Positions 43,123-52,655 of a DNA stretch of 64,000 nucleotides are shown piece by piece. The position numbers were made by a program, and so were the translations under genes. Below the pieces are notes generated by a model, which had not been told where the DNA came from, did no database searches, and saw nothing but the letters and a program-made list of their open reading frames with translations. Position 1 is the first letter of the stretch. Every line of letters begins with the position of its first letter. Source of the DNA: Candidatus Riflebacteria bacterium HGW-Riflebacteria-2 (GTDB lineage Bacteria > Muiribacteriota > Ozemobacteria > Ozemobacterales > Ozemobacteraceae); assembly GCA_002839435.1 (NCBI GenBank), contig PGYA01000013.1:46640-110639 (forward strand), in the 5' to 3' direction.

Positions 43123-44960
43123 GTACGGGTCTCCTTAACTTTGGTCCAGATATTTTTTAGTGCTTGAGAAGCCGGGCCATCGTTGAAATCAACTATAGGA
43201 ACACCTGCTTTTATAGCTTCTTTAACAGTTTCATCGAAGGGAATCTCGCCAAGAACCTTATAACCGGCTGTATCGGCTAGATCTTTTATCTTGCGGGCAT
43301 AGGTCGGATTGATATCAACCTTATTGATTATAATCTCAGGCTTCAACCCGAAATGCCTTACCAGTTTAATTATTCTTTCAAGGTCATGTACTGCTGCAAT
43401 TGTCGGTTCGGTTACCAGAACGACACGATCGGAACCGGTTACCGAAGCGATTGCCGGGCAGGCGGTGCCTGGCGGCCCATCGACCAGCAGCCATTCTTTA
43501 TTCTGTTCTGCCAGTGTCGCAAAAGCCAGGTTTCTTACCATTGTCACCAGTTTACCGGAATTTTCAGCGGCAGCAGACAGTTTTGCATGTACCAGCCGGC
43601 CACGCGCCGACTCCGAGAGCATGAGACTGCCTGTTTCAGCGCGCTTTTCGCCAATAGCTTTAACCGGGCAGACTTCCAGGCAGAGGCCGCAGCCCTCACA
43701 GTTCAAGTCATTGACCGTATAGCGGTTACTCTGACTGTCAAAATCTATGGCATCAAAACGACACCCTTCATAACACTTGCCGCACTTGATACATTTGTTC
43801 TGGTCTATTACCGCTTCTGAACCCAGACAGGCACGCTCGCTGTAGAGCACACGATCATTCATCAGAAGACGTAGATTGGCAGCATCAACATCGCAGTCGG
43901 CCGCAACCAGGCTGCCGGCAAGCGAAATAAAGGCACCTGCCACTGAAGTTTTACCGGTACCACCTTTGCCACTCAGTATCGTAAGTTCCTGATCATCATC
44001 ATGCTTTTGCGAAATTTCAGAAGCCGCCTGGGTTCGACATTCACCCTGAACGACAACTTTTTCAGCCCGTACAACTGGAATCGCCGAGTCACTGAGCAAA
44101 TGCGAAAAGCTGCTGATAACCCCAGCACTTAGTTCAGGAAATTCCTGCGTAAGAATAAGACCATCAGAGCAGGCGCGGGCGTATTCACGTTTAAACGGAA
44201 TTTTTCCAATAACCGGAACATGATAACGCGCGGCCAGGTCTTCTATCAGCTGATCGTTGTCGTCAGAACGATTGATGATAACTCCACACGGCTTATGCAA
44301 CTGCGCGCAGAGATCGAGAGCCAAACCCAGATCGTTGGCACCAAAAGGTGTCGGTTCGGTTACCAGGATTACCTTGTCAGCGGCGGCTACAGCCTTAACT
44401 GTATTACAGGCCGTCCCTGGCGGGCCGTCAATTATATTGAGACCATCCGTCAAAGTATGCTTGAGCATTTCGCCAATCACCATCGGACTTTGCGATTCAC
44501 CAACATTCAGCCGGCCAAACATGAAGCTGAAAGGGCGGTGACTATCATCTACAAGCATTTCTCCGATTGCCGTGTTTTTGAGGGTAATCGCACCACGCGG
44601 GCATACTACTCCGCACACACCACAGGAATGGCAGAGATCGTTGAAAACCAGTGGTGTGCCTTTTACTACAGCAATCGCGTTATATCGGCATTTGCTGGCA
44701 CAGATTCCACAACCGTCGCAGCGCTGCATATCAAAAACCGGCTTTTCAGCCAGAACAGGCGTAGGATTTTCATAATTGCAACGCAAAAACAAGTGACAAT
44801 TCGGCTCTTCGACATCGCAATCGAGCAGCCTGACAGGCAGACTGAATTCTTCGGCCTGACCAAGCGTCCAAGCCAGACTCAATGCCAGCGTTGTTTTGCC
44901 GGTGCCGCCCTTGCCACTGCAAATAACTACTTTTAGAGAATCAGACCCAGTGTCCTTCAA
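43119..44960 (-). CDS. Tandem fusion of two MRP/MinD-type ATPases with ferredoxin inserts
   Basis: A 613-residue protein that starts at TTG (44960; GGAAGGGG seven bases upstream). It holds two full copies of the COG1149 architecture. Half 1 (about residues 1-290) has Walker A SGKGGTGKTT and two 4Fe-4S motifs, CDGCGICASKC and CHSCGVCGVVC. Half 2 (about 325-613) has SGKGGTGKTS and CIKCGKCYEGC plus CEGCGLCLEVC. Both have DGPPGTAC. In most genomes these are two adjacent genes of about 280-300 residues. They are thought to be cytoplasmic carriers that assemble or transfer Fe-S clusters. The fusion would fix a 1:1 pairing. Confidence 0.9.
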   Translation of the reverse strand: MKDTGSDSLKVVICSGKGGTGKTTLALSLAWTLGQAEEFSLPVRLLDCDVEEPNCHLFLRCNYENPTPVLAEKPVFDMQRCDGCGICASKCRYNAIAVVKGTPLVFNDLCHSCGVCGVVCPRGAITLKNTAIGEMLVDDSHRPFSFMFGRLNVGESQSPMVIGEMLKHTLTDGLNIIDGPPGTACNTVKAVAAADKVILVTEPTPFGANDLGLALDLCAQLHKPCGVIINRSDDNDQLIEDLAARYHVPVIGKIPFKREYARACSDGLILTQEFPELSAGVISSFSHLLSDSAIPVVRAEKVVVQGECRTQAASEISQKHDDDQELTILSGKGGTGKTSVAGAFISLAGSLVAADCDVDAANLRLLMNDRVLYSERACLGSEAVIDQNKCIKCGKCYEGCRFDAIDFDSQSNRYTVNDLNCEGCGLCLEVCPVKAIGEKRAETGSLMLSESARGRLVHAKLSAAAENSGKLVTMVRNLAFATLAEQNKEWLLVDGPPGTACPAIASVTGSDRVVLVTEPTIAAVHDLERIIKLVRHFGLKPEIIINKVDINPTYARKIKDLADTAGYKVLGEIPFDETVKEAIKAGVPIVDFNDGPASQALKNIWTKVKETRT

Positions 44961-45306
44961 CGTCGGCCCCTTCCATTGCTTTGATTTTGCCAGATTCGAT
45001 CATCTGAACAGCTTCTTTGATTGTAGGATTACCTTCGACCGCATAAATAAGCACTCCAGCCGCTCTGAGAACGCTATAGGCTTTCGGCCCGCAATGACCG
45101 GAAATAACCGCTTCAGCGCCAAGATTTACCACGTTCTGGGCCGTCTGAATGCCGGCGCCCTGAGCTGCCTGAAAATTCTGGGTATTGGGATGCCAGCTAC
45201 ATTCACCACTTTTGCTGTCGTAAAGAGCAAATAGTTGTGCCCGGCCAAATCTTGTATCAATCTTAGCATCAATACTCTGTTCTTTTACTGAAATCACATA
45301 TTTCAT
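44941..45306 (-). CDS. NifX/NifB-like dinitrogenase cofactor-type protein
   Basis: From the ATG at 45306 (AAGGAG upstream) the protein has 121 residues: MKYVISVKEQSIDAKIDTRF and NLGAEAVISGHCGPKAYSVLRAAGV, the characteristic NifX/PF02579 fold with the Cys in G-H-C-G. It overlaps the DUF134 stop by one base and the next gene by 20 bases, so translation is coupled. It is the second NifX-like protein in this operon and differs clearly from the one at 42784. Confidence 0.88.
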   Translation of the reverse strand: MKYVISVKEQSIDAKIDTRFGRAQLFALYDSKSGECSWHPNTQNFQAAQGAGIQTAQNVVNLGAEAVISGHCGPKAYSVLRAAGVLIYAVEGNPTIKEAVQMIESGKIKAMEGADVEGHWV

Positions 45307-45752
45307 TACTTTTCTCCTTGTAATCGGCGCCGACGGCGCGGGCCAGGACTGCCGGGAAGCTCCGCCGGCTCGATTTTGTCGCTCTTGCAATCAGGGCAGT
45401 TCGCTTCATTTTCATCAGCCGGAAAAGTGCTTTCGCAGGCCGGACAATAATAAAGGTTGTGCATGTATTCTATGGTACCGCCCTCAATTTTGATTGCCAT
45501 TCCCTTGATCAAGGCTTCTGCTAACTTCTTGTGCGCCGAATTAACGATATTGCCGAGAGTCTGGCGCGAAACGTTCATCTGCTCGGCAGCATCCGCCTGA
45601 TAAAGCCCTTCCAGATCGGTCAACCGGATTGCTTCGATTTCATCAAAAGTAAGACAAACTGTTTCAAGTTCACGCACCGGAATCCCGGCCGGTTTGAAAT
45701 AGGTTGCTCCAAATTCACCATGAACCCTGCGTCGCAATCTTGGCCTGACCAT
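45306..45752 (-). CDS. DUF134 helix-turn-helix protein with C-terminal zinc ribbon
   Basis: The ATG at 45752 (AAGGAA upstream) gives 148 residues. The start MVRPRLRRRV fits the DUF134 family (PF02001), which opens MPRPRKCRRV. The HTH is seen in LYQADAAEQMNVSRQTLGNI (about residues 51-70). A zinc ribbon follows (YYCPACESTF, NCPDCKSDK). DUF134 proteins lie next to NifX/MRP genes in many anaerobes and are thought to be regulators of these operons. It is the first gene of the operon, whose upstream gap to hsdR is 240 bases. Confidence 0.85.
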   Translation of the reverse strand: MVRPRLRRRVHGEFGATYFKPAGIPVRELETVCLTFDEIEAIRLTDLEGLYQADAAEQMNVSRQTLGNIVNSAHKKLAEALIKGMAIKIEGGTIEYMHNLYYCPACESTFPADENEANCPDCKSDKIEPAELPGSPGPRRRRRLQGEK

Positions 45753-45927
45753 TATTATTTCCTTCCGCTTTTTTGGCATTTGCCAGATTCAGTATAAATA
45801 GCCAATGCCATAAAGTCAATCATGATTTCTTAAGAATACAGAGTAACAGCATTCTACAACATCCAGTATTGTTTTACCGATCCAAAGTCAGAAAATAATG
45901 GATCAACCCCGCATCAGACTCTTTTCA

Positions 45928-45956
45928 TTGCGCTGCCCGAATAAGTTTTGTATAGT
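45928..45956 (+). promoter_or_regulatory. Likely promoter of the type I restriction-modification operon
   Basis: TTGCGC (45928-45933) and TATAGT (45951-45956) are separated by 17 bases and lie 37 bases before the hsdR start. The -35 is imperfect. It is the best sigma-70-like pair in the gap between the DUF134 gene and hsdR. Confidence 0.5.
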
Positions 45957-45992
45957 ATGGCTTAACACATAACAGCCAAGGCAGGTTCTACA

Positions 45993-48900
45993 GTGGGGGT
46001 CAGTTCACCTAATTTCAGCTTTCTCGAAGAGGCCGATGAAAGCCTGTTCGTTCAGGCTATCAACGCCGAAAAATTCTGCCTGAACGAACCGATTTACGCG
46101 CTCAGCAAACTCAGACTCTTTGCCGAACTGCTCGCCCGCAACCTCGCCGCCCGCTACAATCTCAGATTCGACGAGCACACCACTCAAAACGATCTACTGC
46201 GCGAACTGAAATACCAGAACATCATCGACCCGCGCATCGCGATGCTTTTTCACAACATCAAAAATGCCGGCAACCTGGCCGTTCACGAAAACAAAGGCAG
46301 CGTCGGCGACGCACTCACCTGCCTGCGTTATGCGCACATGCTGGCGATCTACTACTATCGCATTTTTCATGACTGCAAGTTTCGGGCTGAGCCTTTCGTC
46401 ACGCCGCCTTCTGCTGATCTGCTCGAAGAAAAGCTGAAGCAGCAGATCGAGGAAATAGCGCGCGAAAACGAAAAGCTCAGACAGCAGCTTGTCGATACTG
46501 CCAAAATCAGCGAAGAAGAGAAAAAGCGCCGACTCGACGCCGAAAAAGAAAAGCGCGAACTCTGGCAGAAACTGCAGCAAACAGAAAAGCCGAATTTGCC
46601 GGCAGCGCCATCTGATTCGGCAGCCATGGCCAACTATCAGCAGCAGCTGGTTAAACTCAAAAGCGAAAGCGACAAAAAGTCTGACCTTGAATTCGAGCAG
46701 ACCATAGCCGCCGCTCAGGCTGAATCCGAAAATATCTGTCTCACCGAGGCCGAAACCCGCAAACTAATAGACCAGCAGCTGCGCGATGCCGGCTGGGAAG
46801 CCGACACCGAAGCCCTCAGGCATTCGGCCGGCGTTCGCCCCGAGAAAAACCGTAACAAGGCAATCGCTGAATGGCCGACCGCTTCCGGGCCGGCTGACTA
46901 CGTGCTGTTTGTCGGCCTGCAGCCGCTTGCCGTCGTTGAAGCAAAAAAACGCACGCGCGAGGTCAGTTCGGCCATCGACCAGGCCAAGCGCTACTCGCGC
47001 GATTTCATCTTTTCAGAAGGCATCGAACAACCAAAACCTCTGGTGCCCGCCAGACAGGAAGAAAACGCAGAGAGCAACCCGCATTGCATTCCGTTCGTTT
47101 TTGCCACTAACGGCCGGCCGTTTCTGCGCCAGCTCACAACTCAGTCCGGCGTCTGGTTCTGCGATCTGCGCCGCCCGCAGAATATCAGAAAACCACTCGA
47201 ATCATGGTACACGCCGGAAGGCCTGCGGCGCCGCTTCAACTCAGATCATGCCCAGGCCGAAAAGACGCTCAATGAACTTGATTTCAACTTCGATTTTCCG
47301 TTGCGGCCCTATCAGAAGCTGGCCATACAGAAGGTCGAAGAAGCCATGCTGGCCGGCAGCGACAGCGTGCTGCTCGCTATGGCCACCGGCACCGGCAAAA
47401 CCAGAACCAGCATTGCGCTGCTTTACCGACTGCTCAAATCACAGCGCTTTCGCCGCATTCTTTTTATAGTCGATCGTTCAGCGCTCGGCATTCAGGCGGC
47501 AGACGCCTTCAAAGACACCGAAATCAAGGGCAGCAAAAAATTCGCCGATATTTTCGGCATCAAGGAACTCGGCGAACAACGGCCGGACATAGATACCAGC
47601 GTGCATCTTGCAACCGTGCAGGCAATGGTCAGACGCGTGCTCTATTCCTCAGACGATGCGCTGCGCCCGAAAGTAGACGAATTCGACTGTATCATCGTCG
47701 ATGAGTGCCATCGCGGCTATCTGCTCGACCGCGAAATGAGCGATACCGAGCTGAGTTTTCGCGACGGGCGCGACTATATTTCGAAATACCGGCGCGTGCT
47801 CGACTATTTCGACGCTTTCAAAGTCGGGCTGACGGCAACGCCGGCTCTGCATACTTCCGAAATTTTCGGCAAGCCCGTCTATACCTATTCATATCGCGAA
47901 GCGGTGATCGACGGCTGGTTGATCGACCATGAACCGCCGCTCAGGCTGGTTACCGAACAGAACCAGAACGGCGTCAGCTGGAAAAAAGACGAGCAGGTGC
48001 CATTTTTTCATGTAACCAAGGGCGAAATCGAGTATGCGAGCATTCCCGATCAGCTCGACTTCGAGGTCGCCGATTTCAACAGCCGGGTGATAACACCGGC
48101 ATTCAACCGCGTGGTGGCGCAATGGCTGGCCCGCCATCTCGACCCGGCCCGCGACGAAAAGACGCTGGTTTTCTGCGTCAACAACCGCCATGCGGAAGCG
48201 CTTACTCAGCTGATCAGAGAAGAGTTGAGCCTTAACTACAAGACCGCCACCGATGATGTGGTGATGATGATCACCGGCGCCGCCGAAAAGCCGCAGGAAC
48301 TGATCAAGCGCTACAAGAACGAAAAGAATCCAAAAATCGCGGTCACCGTCGATCTGCTGACCACTGGCATCGACGTGCCGGAAATCTGCAATCTAGTCTT
48401 CGTGCGCCGGGTGAACAGCCGCATTCTCTATGAACAGATGCTTGGCCGTGCCACCCGCCTGTGCCCGGCTCTCAACAAAGAAACTTTCAAAATTTACGAC
48501 GCCGTCGATGTCTATACCGCGCTGCAGGATTATACCCAGATGAAGCCGGTGGTGGTAAAACCCAAGATAAAGTTCAGCGAACTGGCAGCAGAAATCGCTT
48601 CAAGCAACCTTTTAGAAGCACGCGAACTGGCGCGCATGCAGTTCGTCGCCAAGCTTCGCCGCAAAAAGCTTTCTGATAAGACCCGGCAGCGCATCAGCGA
48701 ACGCGCCGGCATGGGAGTGCCCTCGCTGCTCGAATTTCTGCACAGTTCTCCGCTCGAAACGGTTGCGCAATGGATGAGCGAAAATGCTGCCCTGATAGCC
48801 GGGTTCGACCGCATCAACGGTGAGGGAGAAATAGTAATTCCGGTGGCTGACCAACCTGATAAATACAAATTCGAAGAAATCGGCTACGGTTCCGGTTGCT

Positions 48901-49409
48901 TACGCCCCGAAGACTATATCAAAAATTTTCATGACTTTATCGAAAAGAATAAAAACGAAATTGCCGCCCTCAAGATCGTGCTGACCCGGCCCTGTGACCT
49001 GACCCGCGCCGAATTGAAACAACTCAGGCTGAAGCTCGATGACGCCGGCTACCCGGAAAAGCAGCTGGAAAAAGCTTTTAAACAACAGACCAACGCCGAA
49101 ATCGCCGCCGGCATCATCGGTTATATCCGTCGCGCCGCGCTCGGTGATCCGCTTATGTCTTATGGCGAAAGGGTCGATAAGGCGCTGGCGCGCATCTTGC
49201 AGGCACAGAAATGGTCGGCGCAGCAGCAGAAATGGCTGCTGCGCATTTCCAGTCAGCTGAAAAGTGAATTCGTCGTTGACCGCGAAGCGCTCAACAGCGG
49301 CCAGTTCAAGGCCGAAGGTGGTTTCAACCGCATCAATCAGGTGTTCGAGGGTCGGCTCGAAGCGGTATTGCAGAACATTTACGAAAACCTCTGGAAGAAA
49401 GAAGCATAA
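45993..49409 (+). CDS. hsdR: Type I restriction enzyme R subunit (HsdR), with DUF4145-like N-terminus
   Basis: A 1,138-residue protein starting at GTG. An N-terminal DUF4145-like helical domain (about residues 5-130) is followed by a charged coiled coil (about 140-245), an endonuclease domain of PD-(D/E)xK type (ADYVLF near 300 and VVEAKK near 315), then an SF2 helicase/translocase with Walker A MATGTGKTRT near 465, DECHRG near 570 and LTATPA near 614. The C-terminal part contacts the methylase. HsdR cuts unmodified foreign DNA after ATP-driven translocation. The order R-M-S, four bases before hsdM, is standard. Confidence 0.95.
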   Translation: MGVSSPNFSFLEEADESLFVQAINAEKFCLNEPIYALSKLRLFAELLARNLAARYNLRFDEHTTQNDLLRELKYQNIIDPRIAMLFHNIKNAGNLAVHENKGSVGDALTCLRYAHMLAIYYYRIFHDCKFRAEPFVTPPSADLLEEKLKQQIEEIARENEKLRQQLVDTAKISEEEKKRRLDAEKEKRELWQKLQQTEKPNLPAAPSDSAAMANYQQQLVKLKSESDKKSDLEFEQTIAAAQAESENICLTEAETRKLIDQQLRDAGWEADTEALRHSAGVRPEKNRNKAIAEWPTASGPADYVLFVGLQPLAVVEAKKRTREVSSAIDQAKRYSRDFIFSEGIEQPKPLVPARQEENAESNPHCIPFVFATNGRPFLRQLTTQSGVWFCDLRRPQNIRKPLESWYTPEGLRRRFNSDHAQAEKTLNELDFNFDFPLRPYQKLAIQKVEEAMLAGSDSVLLAMATGTGKTRTSIALLYRLLKSQRFRRILFIVDRSALGIQAADAFKDTEIKGSKKFADIFGIKELGEQRPDIDTSVHLATVQAMVRRVLYSSDDALRPKVDEFDCIIVDECHRGYLLDREMSDTELSFRDGRDYISKYRRVLDYFDAFKVGLTATPALHTSEIFGKPVYTYSYREAVIDGWLIDHEPPLRLVTEQNQNGVSWKKDEQVPFFHVTKGEIEYASIPDQLDFEVADFNSRVITPAFNRVVAQWLARHLDPARDEKTLVFCVNNRHAEALTQLIREELSLNYKTATDDVVMMITGAAEKPQELIKRYKNEKNPKIAVTVDLLTTGIDVPEICNLVFVRRVNSRILYEQMLGRATRLCPALNKETFKIYDAVDVYTALQDYTQMKPVVVKPKIKFSELAAEIASSNLLEARELARMQFVAKLRRKKLSDKTRQRISERAGMGVPSLLEFLHSSPLETVAQWMSENAALIAGFDRINGEGEIVIPVADQPDKYKFEEIGYGSGCLRPEDYIKNFHDFIEKNKNEIAALKIVLTRPCDLTRAELKQLRLKLDDAGYPEKQLEKAFKQQTNAEIAAGIIGYIRRAALGDPLMSYGERVDKALARILQAQKWSAQQQKWLLRISSQLKSEFVVDREALNSGQFKAEGGFNRINQVFEGRLEAVLQNIYENLWKKEA

Positions 49410-49412
49410 ATC

Positions 49413-50855
49413 ATGACCGTAACCCAGGATATCGTCGCGAAGCTCTGGAATCTGTGCAACATTTTGAAAGATGACGGGGTTACTTACCATCAGTATGTCA
49501 CCGAGCTGACTTACCTGCTGTTTCTCAAGATGATGAAGGAAACCGACCGCGAGAAGCTGCTGCCGGAAAAGTATCGCTGGGATCGGCTGCTGGCGATCAA
49601 TGCCGAAGATCGGCTCGACGGTTACCGCACCATGCTGATTCAGCTCGGCAACAGTTCGCACCGGCTGATTCGCGAGATTTTCGCCAATGCTTCGACTTTT
49701 ATCAAGCATCCGAAGAACCTGACGATGCTGATGGAAAACATCGACCGACTCGACTGGTTCGAGGCCAAGAAAGAGGGATTGGGCGACCTTTACGAGGGCC
49801 TGCTCGAAAAGAACGCGAACGAGAAGAAATCGGGCGCCGGCCAGTATTTTACGCCGCGCGTGCTGATCGATGTCATGGTGCGGCTGATGCAGCCGAAATA
49901 CGGCGAGGTCATTCAGGACCCGGCGGCCGGCACGGCCGGCTTTCTGATTTCGGCGAGTCATTACATGCAGGAACAGAAAGACGTTTTCGAGCTGAAAGAG
50001 CTCGATTATGAGCGGTTCAAGAACAGTACTTTCTACGGCATGGAACACGTTCAGGACACGCATCGGCTCGGCGTCATGAACATGATTCTGCACGGTCTCG
50101 ACGGCGAAAACGACAGTGCCGGGCTGATTTACGGCGACACCCTGTCGCCGAAGGGTCAGACTCTGCCGCGCTCAGACGTGATTCTGACCAATCCTCCGTT
50201 CGGCAGCAAGAAGGGCGGCGGCCTGCCGACCCGCGACGATTTCACTTACGCAACGAGCAACAAGCAGCTCGCTTTTCTGCAGCATATTTACCGGCATTTG
50301 AAGCCGGGCGGGCGCGCTGCGGTGGTCCTGCCCGACAACGTGCTGTTCGAGGGCAATATCGGCCGCAGTATCCGTCAGGATCTCATGCACAAATGCGATC
50401 TGCATACGATTCTGCGGCTGCCGACCGGCATATTTTATGCGCAGGGCGTCAAAACCAACGTGCTGTTTTTCACGCGCGGCAAAGGCGAAAAAGATAACAC
50501 TAAGCAGGTCTGGGTCTACGATCTGCGCAGCAACATGGCAAACTTCGGCAAGACCAATACTCTCAAAATTGCTGATTTTGCCGAATTCGAAAAATGCTAC
50601 GGCAGCGACCCCTATGGCAAAGCCCCGCGCACCGACCAGGGCGAAACCGGCCGTTTCCGGGCTTTCACCCGGCAATATATTGCCGAGCGCGACGATTCGC
50701 TGGACATCAGCTGGCTCAGAGACGAATCACAGCAGGACGCCAACACTTTGCCCGCCCCCGAAGTCCTGGCCACAGAAGCAATCGAAGAACTCGAAGCCGC
50801 CCTCGCCGATCTGAACAGCATCCTCACCCAGCTCGACCCCGAGGCCAAGGTATGA
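49413..50855 (+). CDS. hsdM: Type I restriction-modification DNA methyltransferase subunit (HsdM)
   Basis: A 480-residue N6-adenine methyltransferase. The N-terminal helical domain (VAKLWNLCNILKDDG) is followed by GAGQYFTPR near residue 147, SAM-binding motif I DPAAGTAGFLISA near 171 and catalytic motif IV TNPPFGSK near 260. With two M and one S subunit it methylates host sites and licenses HsdR. It overlaps hsdS by ATGA. Confidence 0.97.
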   Translation: MTVTQDIVAKLWNLCNILKDDGVTYHQYVTELTYLLFLKMMKETDREKLLPEKYRWDRLLAINAEDRLDGYRTMLIQLGNSSHRLIREIFANASTFIKHPKNLTMLMENIDRLDWFEAKKEGLGDLYEGLLEKNANEKKSGAGQYFTPRVLIDVMVRLMQPKYGEVIQDPAAGTAGFLISASHYMQEQKDVFELKELDYERFKNSTFYGMEHVQDTHRLGVMNMILHGLDGENDSAGLIYGDTLSPKGQTLPRSDVILTNPPFGSKKGGGLPTRDDFTYATSNKQLAFLQHIYRHLKPGGRAAVVLPDNVLFEGNIGRSIRQDLMHKCDLHTILRLPTGIFYAQGVKTNVLFFTRGKGEKDNTKQVWVYDLRSNMANFGKTNTLKIADFAEFEKCYGSDPYGKAPRTDQGETGRFRAFTRQYIAERDDSLDISWLRDESQQDANTLPAPEVLATEAIEELEAALADLNSILTQLDPEAKV

Positions 50856-52183
50856 CCACAAACCTCCCCCCCGGCTGGAAAATCTCTCCACTCGTTGACG
50901 TTGCAACTTTGATAATGGGCCAATCTCCGGAGTCAAAATACTACAACACTTCAGGCGAGGGCCTCCCATTCTTCCAGGGTAAAGCAGAATTTGGAGAACT
51001 TTATCCAGTTGTCAGGCAATACTGCTCTGCGCCAAAAAAAGTAGTTGAACCACATGATATTCTCCTTTCGGTCAGAGCTCCTGTTGGACCAACAAACCTT
51101 GCGAAAGAGGATTCTTGTATTGGCAGAGGGCTCGCAGGCATTCGGCCCAAAAAAGACTTGAATTACCAGTTTTTACTATATCAGTTTAGACATCTTGAAC
51201 CTTGGCTTAGCCAGCAAGGAACAGGTTCAACATTTCAAGCTATAAATAAAAGTTTTCTGGAAAAAGTCGAAATTCTTGTGCCCAGCCTGTCAGAACAAAA
51301 GCGAATCGTGGCCAAGCTCGACCACCTGCTCGCCCTCGTCGACAGCTGCCGCGCCCACCTCAACCGCGCCGCCGCCGCCATCAAACGCTTCCGCCAATCC
51401 GTCCTAAACGCCGCCGTCACCGGCCAACTCACAAGTGAACTAAATCTTACAACTAATACAGATGCCAAACAAATTGCAGATTATCTGAACAAACAAGACA
51501 ATTTGAAGAAAAATGAAGCAGACAAACTTACTGTCGCTCTTGATTATGACTTGCCGCCCCATTGGAGCTCAGCCCCTTTGGGTCTATTGGTTGCTTCCTG
51601 TTCTTACGGCTCTTCACAGAAATCAGCGAAGACCGGTTTGATACCTGTTTTAAGAATGGGAAACATCCAATCAGGCATACTAGATTGGGAAGATCTCGTC
51701 TATACTTCCGACCAAAACGAAATAGACAAATACCTTCTTGAGCCAGGTGACGTGCTATTTAACAGGACAAATAGTCCAGAACTTGTTGGCAAAACAGCTA
51801 TGTACAAAGAGAGAGAGCCAAAGGCAATCTATGCAGGTTATCTCATAAGAGTCAAAACACTACCAGCCTTAAATCCACAGTTTTTAACATACTGCTTGAA
51901 CAGCTCTTATGGCCGCCATTTTTCATGGCAGGTAAAAACAGATGGAGTCAGTCAATCAAATATAAATGCCACTAAGTTAAGTGCATTTCCCACCCCGATT
52001 TGTTCAAGAAAGGAACAAGATGAGATTGTCAGGAGAGTAGAGGCATTGCTCAGTAAAGCTGATGAAATGGAATCTAAACTCACTGCTGCCAGGCAGCGTG
52101 CTGACAACCTGACCGCCAGCATCCTCGCCAAAGCCTTCCGCGGCGAACTGCTCAATTGCGATAATAAACAAGGAGAAGATTGA
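50852..52183 (+). CDS. hsdS: Type I restriction-modification specificity subunit (HsdS)
   Basis: From the ATG at 50852 the protein has 443 residues with two target recognition domains (about 1-150 and 215-375), each followed by a conserved helical spacer (QKRIVAKLDHLLALVDSCRA near 151 and RVEALLSKADEMESKL near 390). The two halves set recognition of a bipartite DNA site. The spacer regions are GC-rich like the rest of the operon, while both recognition domains are clearly AT-richer, a sign of domain exchange. It overlaps the next gene by one base. Confidence 0.95.
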   Translation: MTTNLPPGWKISPLVDVATLIMGQSPESKYYNTSGEGLPFFQGKAEFGELYPVVRQYCSAPKKVVEPHDILLSVRAPVGPTNLAKEDSCIGRGLAGIRPKKDLNYQFLLYQFRHLEPWLSQQGTGSTFQAINKSFLEKVEILVPSLSEQKRIVAKLDHLLALVDSCRAHLNRAAAAIKRFRQSVLNAAVTGQLTSELNLTTNTDAKQIADYLNKQDNLKKNEADKLTVALDYDLPPHWSSAPLGLLVASCSYGSSQKSAKTGLIPVLRMGNIQSGILDWEDLVYTSDQNEIDKYLLEPGDVLFNRTNSPELVGKTAMYKEREPKAIYAGYLIRVKTLPALNPQFLTYCLNSSYGRHFSWQVKTDGVSQSNINATKLSAFPTPICSRKEQDEIVRRVEALLSKADEMESKLTAARQRADNLTASILAKAFRGELLNCDNKQGED

Positions 52184-52605
52184 TGGCTATTGATCCATTA
52201 TATGTCACCCTGGCGAGCTCTCTGTTGTCTGGCCTGGTAGGTGTTGGCGTCTCTGCGTGGTTTTTCAATCGACTAGAACGACGTAAACTTAAGGTAGACA
52301 CAGCTCGAAGGCTTATTGGCTTTCGATTTGATGCTGAAAGCATGGAATTCAAGCAGGCTTTAAATGAGATACTGGTTGTATTTTCAGATGAAAAAAATGT
52401 TATTGAAGCCGTAACAGAGTTTTACGAAACCTTGGAAAAATCACAGGAACCAGATCATAGCGCCAAGATCGATGACGGGCTTATCAAGGTTCTAAAACTT
52501 GTATGCAGTAGCATTGGCCTGCACCCTAAAAAATTCGACGACAAAAATTACCTGAAAACATTTGGCTCAAGAAAAGCAATTACAGAAACAAAATATCGGA
52601 CTTGA
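52183..52605 (+). CDS. Small membrane-anchored protein coupled to hsdS (DUF6680-like)
   Basis: A 140-residue protein; the ATG at 52183 shares its first base with the hsdS stop and has AAGGAGA upstream (a TTG at 52180 is also possible). One N-terminal membrane helix (about residues 8-28) is followed by a cytoplasmic helical domain (FRFDAESMEFKQALNEILVV, NVIEAVTEFYETLEKS). The layout is similar to DUF6680-like proteins found in defence loci, but this is a tentative match. It is AT-richer than hsdR/hsdM. It could be an accessory or a separate cargo gene. Confidence 0.6.
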   Translation: MAIDPLYVTLASSLLSGLVGVGVSAWFFNRLERRKLKVDTARRLIGFRFDAESMEFKQALNEILVVFSDEKNVIEAVTEFYETLEKSQEPDHSAKIDDGLIKVLKLVCSSIGLHPKKFDDKNYLKTFGSRKAITETKYRT

Positions 52606-52655
52606 TTTCTTATTTCTAAAATGGCCGCTTGTACATAGTAAGGGGGGGCTCTTTT

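Noticed and set aside
48900..50093. 397-codon minus-strand frame opposite hsdR/hsdM
   Set aside because: Both plus-strand genes are unmistakable; this frame is their shadow and spans the hsdR-hsdM junction.
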